This document shows positions 44,566 through 53,915 of a stretch of 64,000 nt of DNA, in pieces. Source of the DNA: Desulfobacteraceae bacterium. GTDB lineage: Bacteria; Desulfobacterota; Desulfobacteria; Desulfobacterales; Desulfobacteraceae. Made by a program: the position numbers and the translations under genes. The first letter of the stretch is position 1; each line of letters begins with the position of its first letter. Location: the NCBI GenBank assembly GCA_016744295.1, contig JADGEQ010000003.1, positions 62,001-126,000 on the forward strand, read 5' to 3'. Under the pieces are notes generated by a model, which saw only the letters and a program-made list of their open reading frames with translations, had not been told where the DNA came from and ran no database searches.

Positions 44566-47496
44566 ATGGATATGTCTCATATGGCGAAATTCTCGATAAA
44601 TGTGTACTTTAAAAAAATGACTAATTACAAAAGGAAACGCATTAGAATAATTCATTTCACTTGGATCATATTTCTCATTATCACGTCACCATGTTTTGGA
44701 AATGATTCAATAATACATCTAAGCCTTGAGGAGAAAGCTTGGATAAAAGAAAATAATACTGTCCGGGTTCGGATAGGTAACGCTCCTCCATTTATGCTGA
44801 CAGATGGAAAAATTCGCGGAATTGCCATAGACTATTTGACAACTATTTTTAACCGTAATGGTATTCAATTTCGTTATGTTAAAGAATCTGAAGTGACTTG
44901 GCCGCAAGCACTTAAATATATAAAACAACATGATGTTGTGGATATGCTCCCTACCGCGAAAATTACCGATGAGCGCAAGAAAAACATGCTATTTACAGAT
45001 GAGTACATTTTTGCGCCTTGGGTAATATTCACCAGATTAGATGGCGATTTTATAGGTTCAATGGATGATTTGAAAGGAAAAATAGTATCTGTAGAAGAAG
45101 GTTATGTGATGCATCGGGAATTAAAGCAAAATTACCATGGAATCAAATTGAAAGTGGTTTCAGCCAAACTAAAAAATTTTGCTGAAATCCCGGTTAAACA
45201 ATTAGCCACAGGGTTGGTTGATGCATACATTGGTAACCTCTTATCAACTACTTATACGATACAGACGAAGGGATACACAAATGTAAAGGTTGCTGCCCCA
45301 ACACCATTTGGTAATCATAATCAGGCCATGGCCATCCGCAGTGACTGGCCGGAATTAGCCAGCATTATTAATAAGACACTCGCGTCCATGACATCGGAGG
45401 AACAAGCAGCCATTCGGAATAAATGGCTTTCAATCCGATATGAATACGGTATAGATAAGATCTATGTATTAAAATGGGTTTTGGGTGTCACCGGAATCGC
45501 TTGCTTTATAATCGGCTTTGTTTTGACCTGGAACAAACGGCTTAAAACAGAGGTGATTTTTCGTAAAAAAATTGAGACTGCTTTAAAAGATAGTGAAAAC
45601 AGATTGCATTCTTTTTTAAACAATTCACCTGTTGGCATAGGTATTTGGGACAGAGAATTTAGATACGTCTACATCAATGAAATATTACAAAAAATGAATG
45701 GGCCCTCTCTAAAGGAACACCTCGGCAAAACCATTGAAGAGGTCTTGCCAAAAGCTGCTTCAACGATAAGACCTGTTTTTGAAAAAATCCTTTCTAACAC
45801 CGAGCCTGCAAAAAATATCGAATTAAGTGGCGAATTGCCAGCGACACCAGGAAAAATAACCCACTATATGCTTTCATATTTTCCAATCATTGGTAAATCA
45901 GAAATGTTGGAGTACATCGGAGGAATAGTAGTCGATATCACCGATATAAAGAATACTGAAAATGAATTGAGGCTGCAAAACGAAGCGATCGAAAACTCAC
46001 TTAATGGTTTTGATATAGTTGATGCAGAAGGAAAATTAATCTACGCAAATAAAGCATTTGTAAAAATGTATGGTTATGAAAGTGCGGATGAAATTATTGG
46101 CATGTCTTCGGTTGACTTTTGCTTAGATCCGACATTACCTGAAAAGATAATAAAAATATTAAAAGAAAACGGTGCCTACGAATTTGAACATGTGGCAAAA
46201 AGAAAAAATGGCAGCACATTTGATGTGTTAATGTATGCCAGGCTTTCTCCCGATAAGTATGGGAATGAAATTTACCCTACCACCTCTATTGACATCACTA
46301 AACGAAAAAAAGCAGAGCAAGAAAGAGCAAACCTTGAAAAAAAGTTGCAACAAGCCCAGAAAATGGAATCTATCGGAACTCTTGCAGGTGGTATTGCCCA
46401 TGATTTTAACAATCTTTTATATCCAATAATTGGATTTTCAGAGATGCTTAAAGAAGACCTGACTCCAGATAGCCCTGAACATGAAAGTGCTCAAGAAATT
46501 TATAATGCAGGAAGAAGAGGTGGTGAGCTTGTCAAGCAAATCCTTGCCTTCAGCCGACAAACTGAACATAAATTGTCACCAGTTCGTTTCCAAAAAATAT
46601 TAACAGAGGTTTGTAAACTCATCCGTTCTACAATTCCAAGCAATATTGAAATCCATCAAGATATTCAAAAGGACTGTGGTTTGGTAATGGCTGAGGCGAC
46701 TCAATTGCACCAGATAGCCATGAACCTGATAACAAATGCCTATCATGCTGTAGAGAAGGCCAGTGGGCTAATTTCAATACAGCTTAAAGAAATTATATTG
46801 GATAATGATGATTTAAAGGGTAGCCCATTGCAACCGGGTCAATACGTAATGCTATCCGTTTCCGATAATGGGGTTGGTATTCCTAAAAAAATAATGAACA
46901 ATATTTTTGAACCCTATTTCACAACAAAAGAAAAAGGAAAGGGGACGGGTCTTGGTCTCGCTGTTGTTTACGGAATCTTGACAGAACATAAAGGAGATAT
47001 AAAAGCTTACAGTGAGGTGGGTAAAGGAACAACTTTTAATGTTTATCTGCCTTTGATGAAGAAGTATGATAAAACCATTTCAACTGAAAAGGTATTAGAT
47101 AAACTAAATGGTACCGAAAGAATATTATTGGTTGATGATGAAGAATCGGTTGTTCGGATTGAGAAGCAAATGCTCGAACGACTTGGTTATGAGGTATCTG
47201 CTCGGTCTGACAGCTTAGAAGCTTTGGCAACTTTCAATTCTAACCCAGATGGCTATGATCTTGTGATCTCAGATATGACTATGCCAAACATGACAGGAGA
47301 TCAGCTTGCACGAGAGTTGATGTCCATACAACCGGATATTCCGATTATCATTTGTACCGGATTCAGTGAGCGGATAAACAAGGAGCAAGCTAACGCAAAT
47401 AAAGTAAAAGGTTTTCTTATGAAACCGGTTGTTAAGTCTGAAATGGCTCAAATGGTACGGAAAGTATTGGATGAATCCAAAATTCAAAATAACTGA
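44566..47496 (+). CDS. Hybrid sensor histidine kinase with periplasmic solute-binding domain
   Basis: 976-residue membrane sensor. Order: N-terminal signal/anchor; a type-3 solute-binding domain (about 50-290, with AWIKENNTVRVRIGNAPPF and FTDEYIFAPW); a membrane helix near 303-325; two PAS domains (about 345-465 and 470-585); HisKA with His612 in GIAHDFNNLLYP; HATPase (FEPYFTTKEKGKGTGLGL); and a receiver domain with Asp903 in VISDMTMP. BvgS-type binding domains sense small solutes such as amino acids. The start is uncertain: ATG codons at 44566, 44581 and 44617 lack a good ribosome site, and 44617 gives the neatest signal sequence. No DNA-binding partner is adjacent. The gene is more A+T-rich than its surroundings. 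Confidence 0.88.
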   Translation: MDMSHMAKFSINVYFKKMTNYKRKRIRIIHFTWIIFLIITSPCFGNDSIIHLSLEEKAWIKENNTVRVRIGNAPPFMLTDGKIRGIAIDYLTTIFNRNGIQFRYVKESEVTWPQALKYIKQHDVVDMLPTAKITDERKKNMLFTDEYIFAPWVIFTRLDGDFIGSMDDLKGKIVSVEEGYVMHRELKQNYHGIKLKVVSAKLKNFAEIPVKQLATGLVDAYIGNLLSTTYTIQTKGYTNVKVAAPTPFGNHNQAMAIRSDWPELASIINKTLASMTSEEQAAIRNKWLSIRYEYGIDKIYVLKWVLGVTGIACFIIGFVLTWNKRLKTEVIFRKKIETALKDSENRLHSFLNNSPVGIGIWDREFRYVYINEILQKMNGPSLKEHLGKTIEEVLPKAASTIRPVFEKILSNTEPAKNIELSGELPATPGKITHYMLSYFPIIGKSEMLEYIGGIVVDITDIKNTENELRLQNEAIENSLNGFDIVDAEGKLIYANKAFVKMYGYESADEIIGMSSVDFCLDPTLPEKIIKILKENGAYEFEHVAKRKNGSTFDVLMYARLSPDKYGNEIYPTTSIDITKRKKAEQERANLEKKLQQAQKMESIGTLAGGIAHDFNNLLYPIIGFSEMLKEDLTPDSPEHESAQEIYNAGRRGGELVKQILAFSRQTEHKLSPVRFQKILTEVCKLIRSTIPSNIEIHQDIQKDCGLVMAEATQLHQIAMNLITNAYHAVEKASGLISIQLKEIILDNDDLKGSPLQPGQYVMLSVSDNGVGIPKKIMNNIFEPYFTTKEKGKGTGLGLAVVYGILTEHKGDIKAYSEVGKGTTFNVYLPLMKKYDKTISTEKVLDKLNGTERILLVDDEESVVRIEKQMLERLGYEVSARSDSLEALATFNSNPDGYDLVISDMTMPNMTGDQLARELMSIQPDIPIIICTGFSERINKEQANANKVKGFLMKPVVKSEMAQMVRKVLDESKIQNN

Positions 47497-47545
47497 TATC
47501 AAAATTACATTAAGGAATTTGGTAAATTATAGGTGAGTCTTTTGT

Positions 47546-47713
47546 CTATTTTTTAAACGGTTTTAACAATTTCTTCAGGGCGATTAATTTAAAAAATATA
47601 CCCGCTGAATTTGCAATGGCCGCTACCTGACCCAATATTATCACTGGCACGAGGGGATCTCTAACACCTGTTTTTTTAACGGAATATAGCGGAACTTCTA
47701 TAAAAAAGGTTTT
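47546..47713 (-). pseudogene. Possible C-terminal remnant of a small membrane protein
   Basis: A - strand frame of 55 codons ends at TAG (47546-47548) and reads like protein: TGVRDPLVPVIILGQVAAIA followed by a basic end (LIALKKLLKPFKK). It has no start codon and is closed by an in-frame TAA at 47714-47716. Hydrophobic core and basic tail suggest a membrane protein end. I do not recognise the family; chance is possible at this length. Confidence 0.3.
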
Positions 47714-47717
47714 TTAT

Positions 47718-48125
47718 ATGAATAAAATTATTTGGAATGCAAGTTTTAGCGTCAACGTATCAGAAATTGACCACCAGCACCAAAAACTTATTGAAATGAT
47801 CAATGAATTCAATGATGCAATTAAAGAGAAAAAAGATCATGATCTTTTGGGGAAGATAATAAGTGGCCTGATTAGTTATACAGAGACACATTTTAAAACC
47901 GAAGAAAAATATTTTGAACAATTTAGTTACCCGGATACAAAAGAACATATTAAGGAACATGAATCATTTATTCAAAAGATATCAGATGTTATAGATGAAT
48001 TGGAGACAGGAAAACAAACTTTATCCCATGACATATTAAATTTTTTGAGTGAATGGGTGGAAAATCATATAAAAGGCACAGATAAGAAATACGCATCTTT
48101 TTTCAATGAAAAAGGACTGAAATAA
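47718..48125 (+). CDS. Bacteriohemerythrin
   Basis: 135-residue hemerythrin-fold protein that binds oxygen reversibly at a di-iron site. Ligand motifs are all visible: DHQHQKL (early His), THFKTEEKYF (HxxxE), HIKEHESF (HxxxH) and HIKGTDKKYASF (HxxxxD). Length is typical of stand-alone bacterial hemerythrins, which protect or report oxygen in anaerobes. It follows the hybrid kinase after 221 bp, in the same A+T-rich block. Confidence 0.93.
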   Translation: MNKIIWNASFSVNVSEIDHQHQKLIEMINEFNDAIKEKKDHDLLGKIISGLISYTETHFKTEEKYFEQFSYPDTKEHIKEHESFIQKISDVIDELETGKQTLSHDILNFLSEWVENHIKGTDKKYASFFNEKGLK

Positions 48126-48171
48126 AACACATAATGTATGATCTGCCCAGGACAAAAAAGATCCTTCCCGG

Positions 48172-48212
48172 AAAAGCCAACCCCAGAAACAAGCCATTTT
48201 TTGGTTGGTTTT
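48172..48212 (+). terminator. Weak terminator-like hairpin after hemerythrin
   Basis: AAAAGCCAACC (48172-48182) pairs with GGTTGGTTTT (48203-48212), with one bulged base and a 20-nt loop ending in T-rich sequence. Low-confidence terminator. Confidence 0.35.
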
Positions 48213-48296
48213 AAAGTAGTTAGAAAGTGATTATTTTGTCTATCTATATGGGGTTTCGGATAAAAACAAACGGCATTCACTGGTATTTTTAATTCT

Positions 48297-48956
48297 ATGG
48301 ATTATAACATGCGAAAAAAACATATATATATTGACCTGGATGATGTGGTTTCAAAAACCACAGATACCTATCCTCGTATCGTTGAACAGGAATTTGGGAA
48401 GCAGGTTGGGTTTGAACAGATTGTTACCTTTGACCTGCGAGCATCCTTTGGTCTCACCGAAAATGAATTTCACTATTTTTTCGACCTGATCCACCAGCCA
48501 GACTTTCTGTTGGGGTTTGAGCCGGTGGAAGGATCTGTTGAAGCCCTTAAAGAGTGGGCCGGGGAAGGCCATTGCATTGAGATCGTCACCGGCCGTCCCA
48601 CCTCTGCCCTGGAGGTTTCCCTGGAATGGATGGAAAAACACAAGGTTCCCTTTGATTCCTTTACCATGGTGGACAAGTACAACCGGCCGGGCAATGATCC
48701 TGGTCTTGCTATTTCAAAGGAGGCATTGAGCCAGCGAACCTATGACCTGGCTGTGGAAGATTCCCGGGAAATGGCCCTGTTTCTTGCCAATACCATGGGG
48801 GTGACTGTGGCATTGTATGACCGGCCCTGGAATGCCCGGCCCATCACCCATGAAAAGGTGGTGAGATGTGCCTCCTGGCAAAATATAGGCCAACAGATGC
48901 CAGGGATAGGGAAGGCCCGAGAACCAGCATCGGCTGTCAGGGTATCAAGTTCATAA
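48297..48956 (+). CDS. HAD-superfamily phosphatase, 5'-deoxynucleotidase-like
   Basis: 219-residue HAD-fold protein. Motif I is YIDLDDVVSKT with the nucleophilic Asp pair, motif II lies in IEIVTGRPTS and the acidic motif IV in LAVEDSREMA. The pattern resembles NT5C-type pyrimidine 5'-nucleotidases and uncharacterised bacterial relatives. The last 20 residues are low-complexity. An in-frame ATG at 48309 is an equally good start. The 3' end overlaps the convergent LysE gene by 20 bases. Confidence 0.72.
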   Translation: MDYNMRKKHIYIDLDDVVSKTTDTYPRIVEQEFGKQVGFEQIVTFDLRASFGLTENEFHYFFDLIHQPDFLLGFEPVEGSVEALKEWAGEGHCIEIVTGRPTSALEVSLEWMEKHKVPFDSFTMVDKYNRPGNDPGLAISKEALSQRTYDLAVEDSREMALFLANTMGVTVALYDRPWNARPITHEKVVRCASWQNIGQQMPGIGKAREPASAVRVSSS

Positions 48957-49569
48957 GCGCCCAGAACCCAAAGAGCAAAAGAACCATGCCGGAAGCTTGG
49001 TTGATATATTTATGGATTCTGTCATTGAGTTTTTGTTTGAGCTGTCCCACCCCAAATGTCAGGAGCATCCACCAGAGGCATGACCCCAGAAAGACGCCGA
49101 AAACAAGTGAGGATGCTCCTGAATATCCATGAACCGTTGCCCCCAGACCCAGACCTGCAAAAATTGCCATAAATCCCATGATGGTCACAGGATTGGTCAG
49201 GGTCAGAAAAAAAGCGGATAAATAGGAGGGCAGATACCCCTTAAATAGGGGGCGTGTCTTTTTCTGTGCCGGGGAGATTTTTTTCAGGGTGGCGATACCC
49301 AGTCCGCACAAAAATATCCCCCCTGCAAGGAGAAGCCAGGTTTGAAAGGACAGCAGCAGATTGGAAATAAAGGTAAGCCCAAAGCCCGCCACACACCCGT
49401 ATACAGCATCTGCCGTGGCAGCTCCCATGCCCGTGGCAAGTCCAGCTACTGGACCATGGTCCAAGCTTCTTTTGATGGTTAAAATTCCAATGGGCCCCAC
49501 CGGCGCTGCAATGGAAAAGCCGATGACAATCCCCTTTAAAAAAAAAGTGCTAAAAAATTCAAATTCCAT
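48937..49569 (-). CDS. LysE/RhtB-family amino acid exporter
   Basis: 210-residue integral membrane protein with about six hydrophobic segments and the LysE opening FSIAAPVGPIGILTIKRSLDHG. The family exports amino acids such as lysine, threonine or homoserine. The ATG at 49569 has GGGAG five bases upstream, which decides against the longer frame from 49605. It is divergent from the Lrp/AsnC gene with 134 bp between the starts, the usual layout for an exporter controlled by its neighbour. Confidence 0.88.
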   Translation of the reverse strand: MEFEFFSTFFLKGIVIGFSIAAPVGPIGILTIKRSLDHGPVAGLATGMGAATADAVYGCVAGFGLTFISNLLLSFQTWLLLAGGIFLCGLGIATLKKISPAQKKTRPLFKGYLPSYLSAFFLTLTNPVTIMGFMAIFAGLGLGATVHGYSGASSLVFGVFLGSCLWWMLLTFGVGQLKQKLNDRIHKYINQASGMVLLLFGFWALMNLIP

Positions 49570-49703
49570 GTATACTCCCTGATTAATGCAACTCTTTTTT
49601 GTCAATTTTAGTGGGCTTAGTTTATCTGATCCGACCGGTAACAGTACATGGCAAATTCCTGTTTATCAGGGGCAAAAAATTTAAAAATAAAGGAAGATCT
49701 GCA

Positions 49704-50186
49704 ATGAACTTTAAGATCGAAAAGCTGCTGGACAACATTGGTAAAAAGATTGTCCGGGAACTTGTGAACAATGCACGGATTTCCTTTAGCGAACTGGGAC
49801 GGGTGGTGGGCCTTTCCACTCCGGCTGTGACCGAACGGGTTCGAAAACTGGAAGAGGCCGGGATTATCACGGGATACCATGCCGGCATCAATGGGGATTT
49901 GCTGGGATCATCAATGACAGCCTTTATCCATTTGGACACACCCGCCAGCTGTTATGGCCGGGTAAAAAGTCTGGCAAACCAATTGCCCCAGGTGCTGGAG
50001 TGCCACCATGTCAGCGGGGAGGGCTCATTTATTTTCAAGGTTATGGTGGGATCTGTGGGGGATCTGGAACCTCTTGTGGCCCGTTTCAGTCCCCTTGGCC
50101 GCACCAAAACCACCATTGTTTTGTCTTCTTCGAAAGAAAAAAAATACCTGCCGGTTATTTTTTCCGGGAGCCAGATATTGGAATAA
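49704..50186 (+). CDS. Lrp/AsnC-family transcriptional regulator
   Basis: 160-residue regulator with the N-terminal AsnC helix-turn-helix (ISFSELGRVVGLSTPAVTER) and a C-terminal RAM ligand-binding domain (ECHHVSGEGSFIFKVMVGS). AGGAAG precedes the ATG at 49704; an ATG further up at 49599 has no site. It probably senses an amino acid and activates or represses the divergent LysE gene. The 3' end overlaps the convergent TetR gene by 32 bases. Confidence 0.9.
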   Translation: MNFKIEKLLDNIGKKIVRELVNNARISFSELGRVVGLSTPAVTERVRKLEEAGIITGYHAGINGDLLGSSMTAFIHLDTPASCYGRVKSLANQLPQVLECHHVSGEGSFIFKVMVGSVGDLEPLVARFSPLGRTKTTIVLSSSKEKKYLPVIFSGSQILE

Positions 50187-50811
50187 GCATTTTCCAGAAC
50201 AGGGCAAAAAAATCATCAAATTTTTCCGTCAGTTTCCAACTCATTCCTTCATAGTACCAATTATGGATGTACCGGTGACAGATCATGTAATAGGCGTCAG
50301 TGATCTGGGAAAAAGAGAGACTTGAATCGATGTGTCCCTGTTCCATGGCCCTTTTAATATGATTTTTCAACAGGGTCAGATCATCTTTGCGGCGATAGCT
50401 TTTGTCCTTCATCCAGGTGCGCATGGGAACCGTTATAAAAGCGGTAACGGCAAGCCCGGGATTGTTGTCATAAAAGTCAAAGGTCACCCAGAAAACCTTT
50501 CTGAAAATTTCTCTGATACTGTCCATTCCGGCGATATGGCGTTCCATGGTCTGACCGATTTGGGAGATCTTTTCATCCAGAATGGCAAAGATCAACTGTT
50601 CCTTGGATGAAAAATATTTGTAAATGGTGCCGGAACTGATGCCACTTTGCCGACTGATTTCCCGGATATTCACCCCGTGGAAATCCTGGTGTGAAAAGAG
50701 ATCCAGAACCACGGGAAAGAGTCGTTCCTTCAGCTTTGCCGGCATCATTGGTATCACTGGCACTTGGGACATTTGGGGTTGGCCCGGCGGGTTATTCGGT
50801 CTGTCCGGCAT
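50155..50811 (-). CDS. TetR-family transcriptional regulator
   Basis: 218-residue TetR regulator. The helix-turn-helix near residues 42-65 reads VNIREISRQSGISSGTIYKYFSSKEQL; the helical ligand domain follows. The ATG at 50811 has GGAAGG upstream and lies within the end of the acyl-CoA ligase gene (20-bp overlap), so it is coupled to the MaoC/ligase operon and probably controls it in response to an acyl-CoA or acid. The first 20 residues are Pro-rich and atypical; Met at 50748 is an alternative start. Confidence 0.88.
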   Translation of the reverse strand: MPDRPNNPPGQPQMSQVPVIPMMPAKLKERLFPVVLDLFSHQDFHGVNIREISRQSGISSGTIYKYFSSKEQLIFAILDEKISQIGQTMERHIAGMDSIREIFRKVFWVTFDFYDNNPGLAVTAFITVPMRTWMKDKSYRRKDDLTLLKNHIKRAMEQGHIDSSLSFSQITDAYYMICHRYIHNWYYEGMSWKLTEKFDDFFALFWKMLIPISGSRKK

Positions 50812-52498
50812 CCCATTTTCCTTCCTGTCTCAGGCTTTCTATGATGGCGGCGGCTTTTTCCATGAGGCATATTTTGTCCACCTTGGTGCTCCGGGTCAAG
50901 GGAAATTCTTCGCCGGCCGGCCAGATTTCCACATGCAGGGGCCTCTTATAAGCGGCAATGGCCTTGCAATGGGCCAGGACCGCTTCCGGGGACATTTCTA
51001 TTCCGGGCTTGGGCCGGACAAAGGCAAATATGCCTTCGTCGAACAAATAATGCTTCATGCCCACCACATCCACCACATCCACGCCGTCCATGGCGGCAAT
51101 GTGGTCCTCCACCTCTCCTGGAAAAACATTATAGCCCTTCTGCTTGATCATGAATTTTTTCCGTCCCGATAAGTACAAGGCTTTATACCCGTCCATCTGT
51201 CGGAAATACCCCAGATCCCCGGTATAGAGAATTCCCTCCGTTGACACGGCTTTTCGGGTTTCTTCCGGCTGGTTAAAATATCCCAGAAAGACAATGGGCG
51301 GGTGGTAGCAGATTTCGCCCACATCATTGTCCGGAAGTTCTTCTCCGGCGGATCCGTCCTCCTTCATGGGCTTTCGAACCGTGACCCGGGCCAGTTCATC
51401 AAAGGATTGTCCCACCTGTCCTGCCATTTCTTCCATGGAAATACCCGGGGGTGTAAAGGTGGCAAATCCGGCATTTTCCGTCATGCCGAGGCCGGTGCCA
51501 AACCGAGGGGCCATGGTGGCCAGTTTTTTTAAAAATGGAGTGTCCACGGCAGCACCGGCATAGGCAACAAATTCCAGACTGGACAGGTCAAATTTCTTGT
51601 ATTCCGGCAGGTTCCAGAGCATGCGGAACATGGTGGGAATCTGGCCCATGACGGTAACCCTGTGGCGTTCCACTGCCTCAAGGCTGGTTTTGGTGTCAAA
51701 AATCCGTAACAGGACCGCTTTTCCGCCCAGGTACATGGTGGTCATAAAGGTTTCGGTGACGCATCCCACATGGCTGGGGGGCAGGTTCACCAGACAGACA
51801 AATTTTTGATTCCCAACATCTTTGCCAAATCCCTTTGCCAGGATCTGGTTCTGGACAATGATATTTTCATGGCAGAGAACGGCGGGTTTGGGCTCGCCTG
51901 TGGTCCCCGTGGTATAGATGATCAGAGCCGGAGTTCGTGTGTCCACCCGGGCATAGGCTTTTTTCAGCCGGCCTGTAAAAAAATCTGTTACCTTGAGCCA
52001 GAGCAATCGTTTTTTGTCCATGAGATCCGTGATGCTGACGGCCTTGTCTATAATGTCGCCGTCCTTTGGATCCGGTGTAAACTGGACCAAATATTCAACA
52101 GAAGAACATCCTTTTTGAACAGCCTTTCCCACCTGCCTGAAATCTTTTACCGGTGTGTTCCCCAGAAAGAAAAAGGCCCTGGGCTGGATTTTGTTGATGT
52201 CCCGGACCACTTCGGTCTCGGTCAATCGCACATCCAAAGGGGCGATGATGGCGCCGATTTTAAAACAGGCATACATGAGCATCAGATGTTCCGGCACCAG
52301 AACAAGTTGGGTGGCCACCCGATCCCCTTTTTGGATGCCCATATCCAGCAGCTTTAAGGCAAAAAAATCAATCAGAGAATAAAATTTTTTATAGGTGATA
52401 CGTTTGCCGTCCTCGTGCTGAATCATGGCCACATGGTCCGGCCGTTCGTTGGCCCATTTTCCAATATAATCGTTTACGGTTGCGAGGCGAGGCTTCAT
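50792..52498 (-). CDS. AMP-forming acyl-CoA ligase
   Basis: 568-residue adenylate-forming ligase with YTTGTTGEPKPAVL (phosphate loop), GLGMTENAGFATF, YTGDLGYFRQ and the hinge LSGRKKFMIKQKGYNVFPGEVE. The C-terminal lysine region reads FPLTRSTKVDK. The fatty or aryl acid substrate is not clear. It is the second gene of a - strand operon, 18 bp behind the MaoC gene and overlapping the TetR gene. Confidence 0.9.
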   Translation of the reverse strand: MKPRLATVNDYIGKWANERPDHVAMIQHEDGKRITYKKFYSLIDFFALKLLDMGIQKGDRVATQLVLVPEHLMLMYACFKIGAIIAPLDVRLTETEVVRDINKIQPRAFFFLGNTPVKDFRQVGKAVQKGCSSVEYLVQFTPDPKDGDIIDKAVSITDLMDKKRLLWLKVTDFFTGRLKKAYARVDTRTPALIIYTTGTTGEPKPAVLCHENIIVQNQILAKGFGKDVGNQKFVCLVNLPPSHVGCVTETFMTTMYLGGKAVLLRIFDTKTSLEAVERHRVTVMGQIPTMFRMLWNLPEYKKFDLSSLEFVAYAGAAVDTPFLKKLATMAPRFGTGLGMTENAGFATFTPPGISMEEMAGQVGQSFDELARVTVRKPMKEDGSAGEELPDNDVGEICYHPPIVFLGYFNQPEETRKAVSTEGILYTGDLGYFRQMDGYKALYLSGRKKFMIKQKGYNVFPGEVEDHIAAMDGVDVVDVVGMKHYLFDEGIFAFVRPKPGIEMSPEAVLAHCKAIAAYKRPLHVEIWPAGEEFPLTRSTKVDKICLMEKAAAIIESLRQEGKWDAGQTE

Positions 52499-52508
52499 AT
52501 TGATTCCT

Positions 52509-52540
52509 TTTTTATTTTAAGGTATTTTTATTTTAAGGTA
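52509..52540. repeat. 16-bp tandem duplication at a gene end
   Basis: TTTTTATTTTAAGGTA occurs twice in tandem (52509-52524 and 52525-52540) and covers the last codons and stop of the - strand MaoC gene. It resembles the triplicated 3' end near 6163. Confidence 0.9.
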
Positions 52541-53392
52541 TCCGCGAATGGCTTGTTTACTTTCTGAATTGAGTACATTGAAAAACAGATCCCTGTGACC
52601 GGGGTACTCCCTGGATCCAAGACAGCAGACGTCTATATCTGTCCCCGGTTTTACCATACCGGTAAATTTGCAGGCAATCTCCTCAATTCGACCGGGGTCA
52701 CCCCCTGCTTCTCTTTCGATCAGCTCCCTGACCGCCAGCGCCAGGGTGGCGGTTCCCTGGAGGATAATCCCGGGCAGTCCCACATCTTCGGCAAATTTGG
52801 GGGAGGTGTGGATGGGAAATTCAATATTTGTACAACCGTCATAGACGTAGGGGAGAAAGGGATCTATCCGAATCTTGCAGGCCCAGGCCGGAGCGGCAAG
52901 AAGATTCGTATCCGGTATTGCGGGCAGTCTTTCTTTTCCTATCTCCCCCATACATTCAACCCCCCGGAGCATGGCCCCGATATATTCGGTAAAAACGGGT
53001 TCTTTTTTCTTGTCTGTGGCAATCAATTTAATGACAGCATGGGTTCCTGCCCTGTGGGGAAGGATGGCGACAATCTCGCCGGTCAGGTTCAATTGGTCCC
53101 CTGGCCGGATCAGCCGGTGGAGGATGAGGTGTTCGGTGTAGTGAACCTGGGTGAACAATACTTCTTTGGGGAATTTTTTTGAATCAATATACCGGCCCAG
53201 GTTGCTCAGGATGGGCCAGGTCACGGCCACGGGAAAGGTGGGGGGAGCCAGAATTCCCTGTTTTTTTCTGTCATCAAAATAAAGGGGGTTGCTATCCTGG
53301 ATCGCCCCGGCAAAATTGGTGGTATCCCGCCAGGTAATGTTGGCGTTGTGAGGGGCTAGCCGGGTCCCGGCTAACTTACTGTCTAATTTCAT
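52517..53392 (-). CDS. MaoC-like double-hotdog acyl-CoA dehydratase
   Basis: 291-residue protein with two hotdog-like halves: an N-terminal one with NFAGAIQDSNPLYFDD and FPVAVTWPIL, and a C-terminal one with EDVGLPGIILQGTATLALAV. The pattern fits (R)-specific enoyl-CoA hydratases or the degenerate FAS1-like hydratases, though the DxNPxH/H catalytic motif is not fully clear. It is the first gene of the operon MaoC-ligase-TetR, which could activate and hydrate an acid during beta-oxidation. Confidence 0.75.
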   Translation of the reverse strand: MKLDSKLAGTRLAPHNANITWRDTTNFAGAIQDSNPLYFDDRKKQGILAPPTFPVAVTWPILSNLGRYIDSKKFPKEVLFTQVHYTEHLILHRLIRPGDQLNLTGEIVAILPHRAGTHAVIKLIATDKKKEPVFTEYIGAMLRGVECMGEIGKERLPAIPDTNLLAAPAWACKIRIDPFLPYVYDGCTNIEFPIHTSPKFAEDVGLPGIILQGTATLALAVRELIEREAGGDPGRIEEIACKFTGMVKPGTDIDVCCLGSREYPGHRDLFFNVLNSESKQAIRGYLKIKIP

Positions 53393-53915
53393 TATTCCTT
53401 ACTCCACAGATGGTTATCAGGGGGTGCGGCCTAAAAATTGTCTCTGGTACAATCTAAATCATAGTTTCAATTAATTGTCAAAAAGAAAACAATGTTTTAT
53501 CTGGACCTGCCCCGGATCAAGTGATTTGTATAACGATGAAAAAAACGGTTGATGTCGGATAAAATTTTTAAATTATACCGCCCCTTGGGCCAGGGGAACC
53601 AATTATTTTTTCAATATGGTGGCCATATCCAGTAATTTCAGGCAATTTGTAAAGGAAAAACAAGAACACCTCCCAGCCAGAGAAGGCTTCAAAAATATGT
53701 GCCAGCCTATATGATCAAATCCATTTTATGCAGTTGTGTTCTTTTCGTGGCCGGCGGGTATGTTTTGGAATTTATCCATCAGATGTGAAATAATCAGGCC
53801 CAATATTAGAAATTTTTTATTATTATTTTTGTAAACACGTTTCCATGTGGTAGATTGTTATCTTAAATTAAGGGTAGTTTTCTGAAATTTTTTTAAAAAA
53901 AAGGTACCTCCCTCC
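53393..53915. other. Intergenic region
   Basis: About 520 bases between divergent units (MaoC operon and methyltransferase). It must hold both promoters, but I see no clear box. A 25-codon frame at 53711-53788 is judged too weak. Confidence 0.5.

Noticed and set aside
53711..53788. 25-codon hydrophobic frame in the intergenic region
   Set aside because: Reads as a possible membrane peptide but has no clear ribosome site and no meaningful neighbour.
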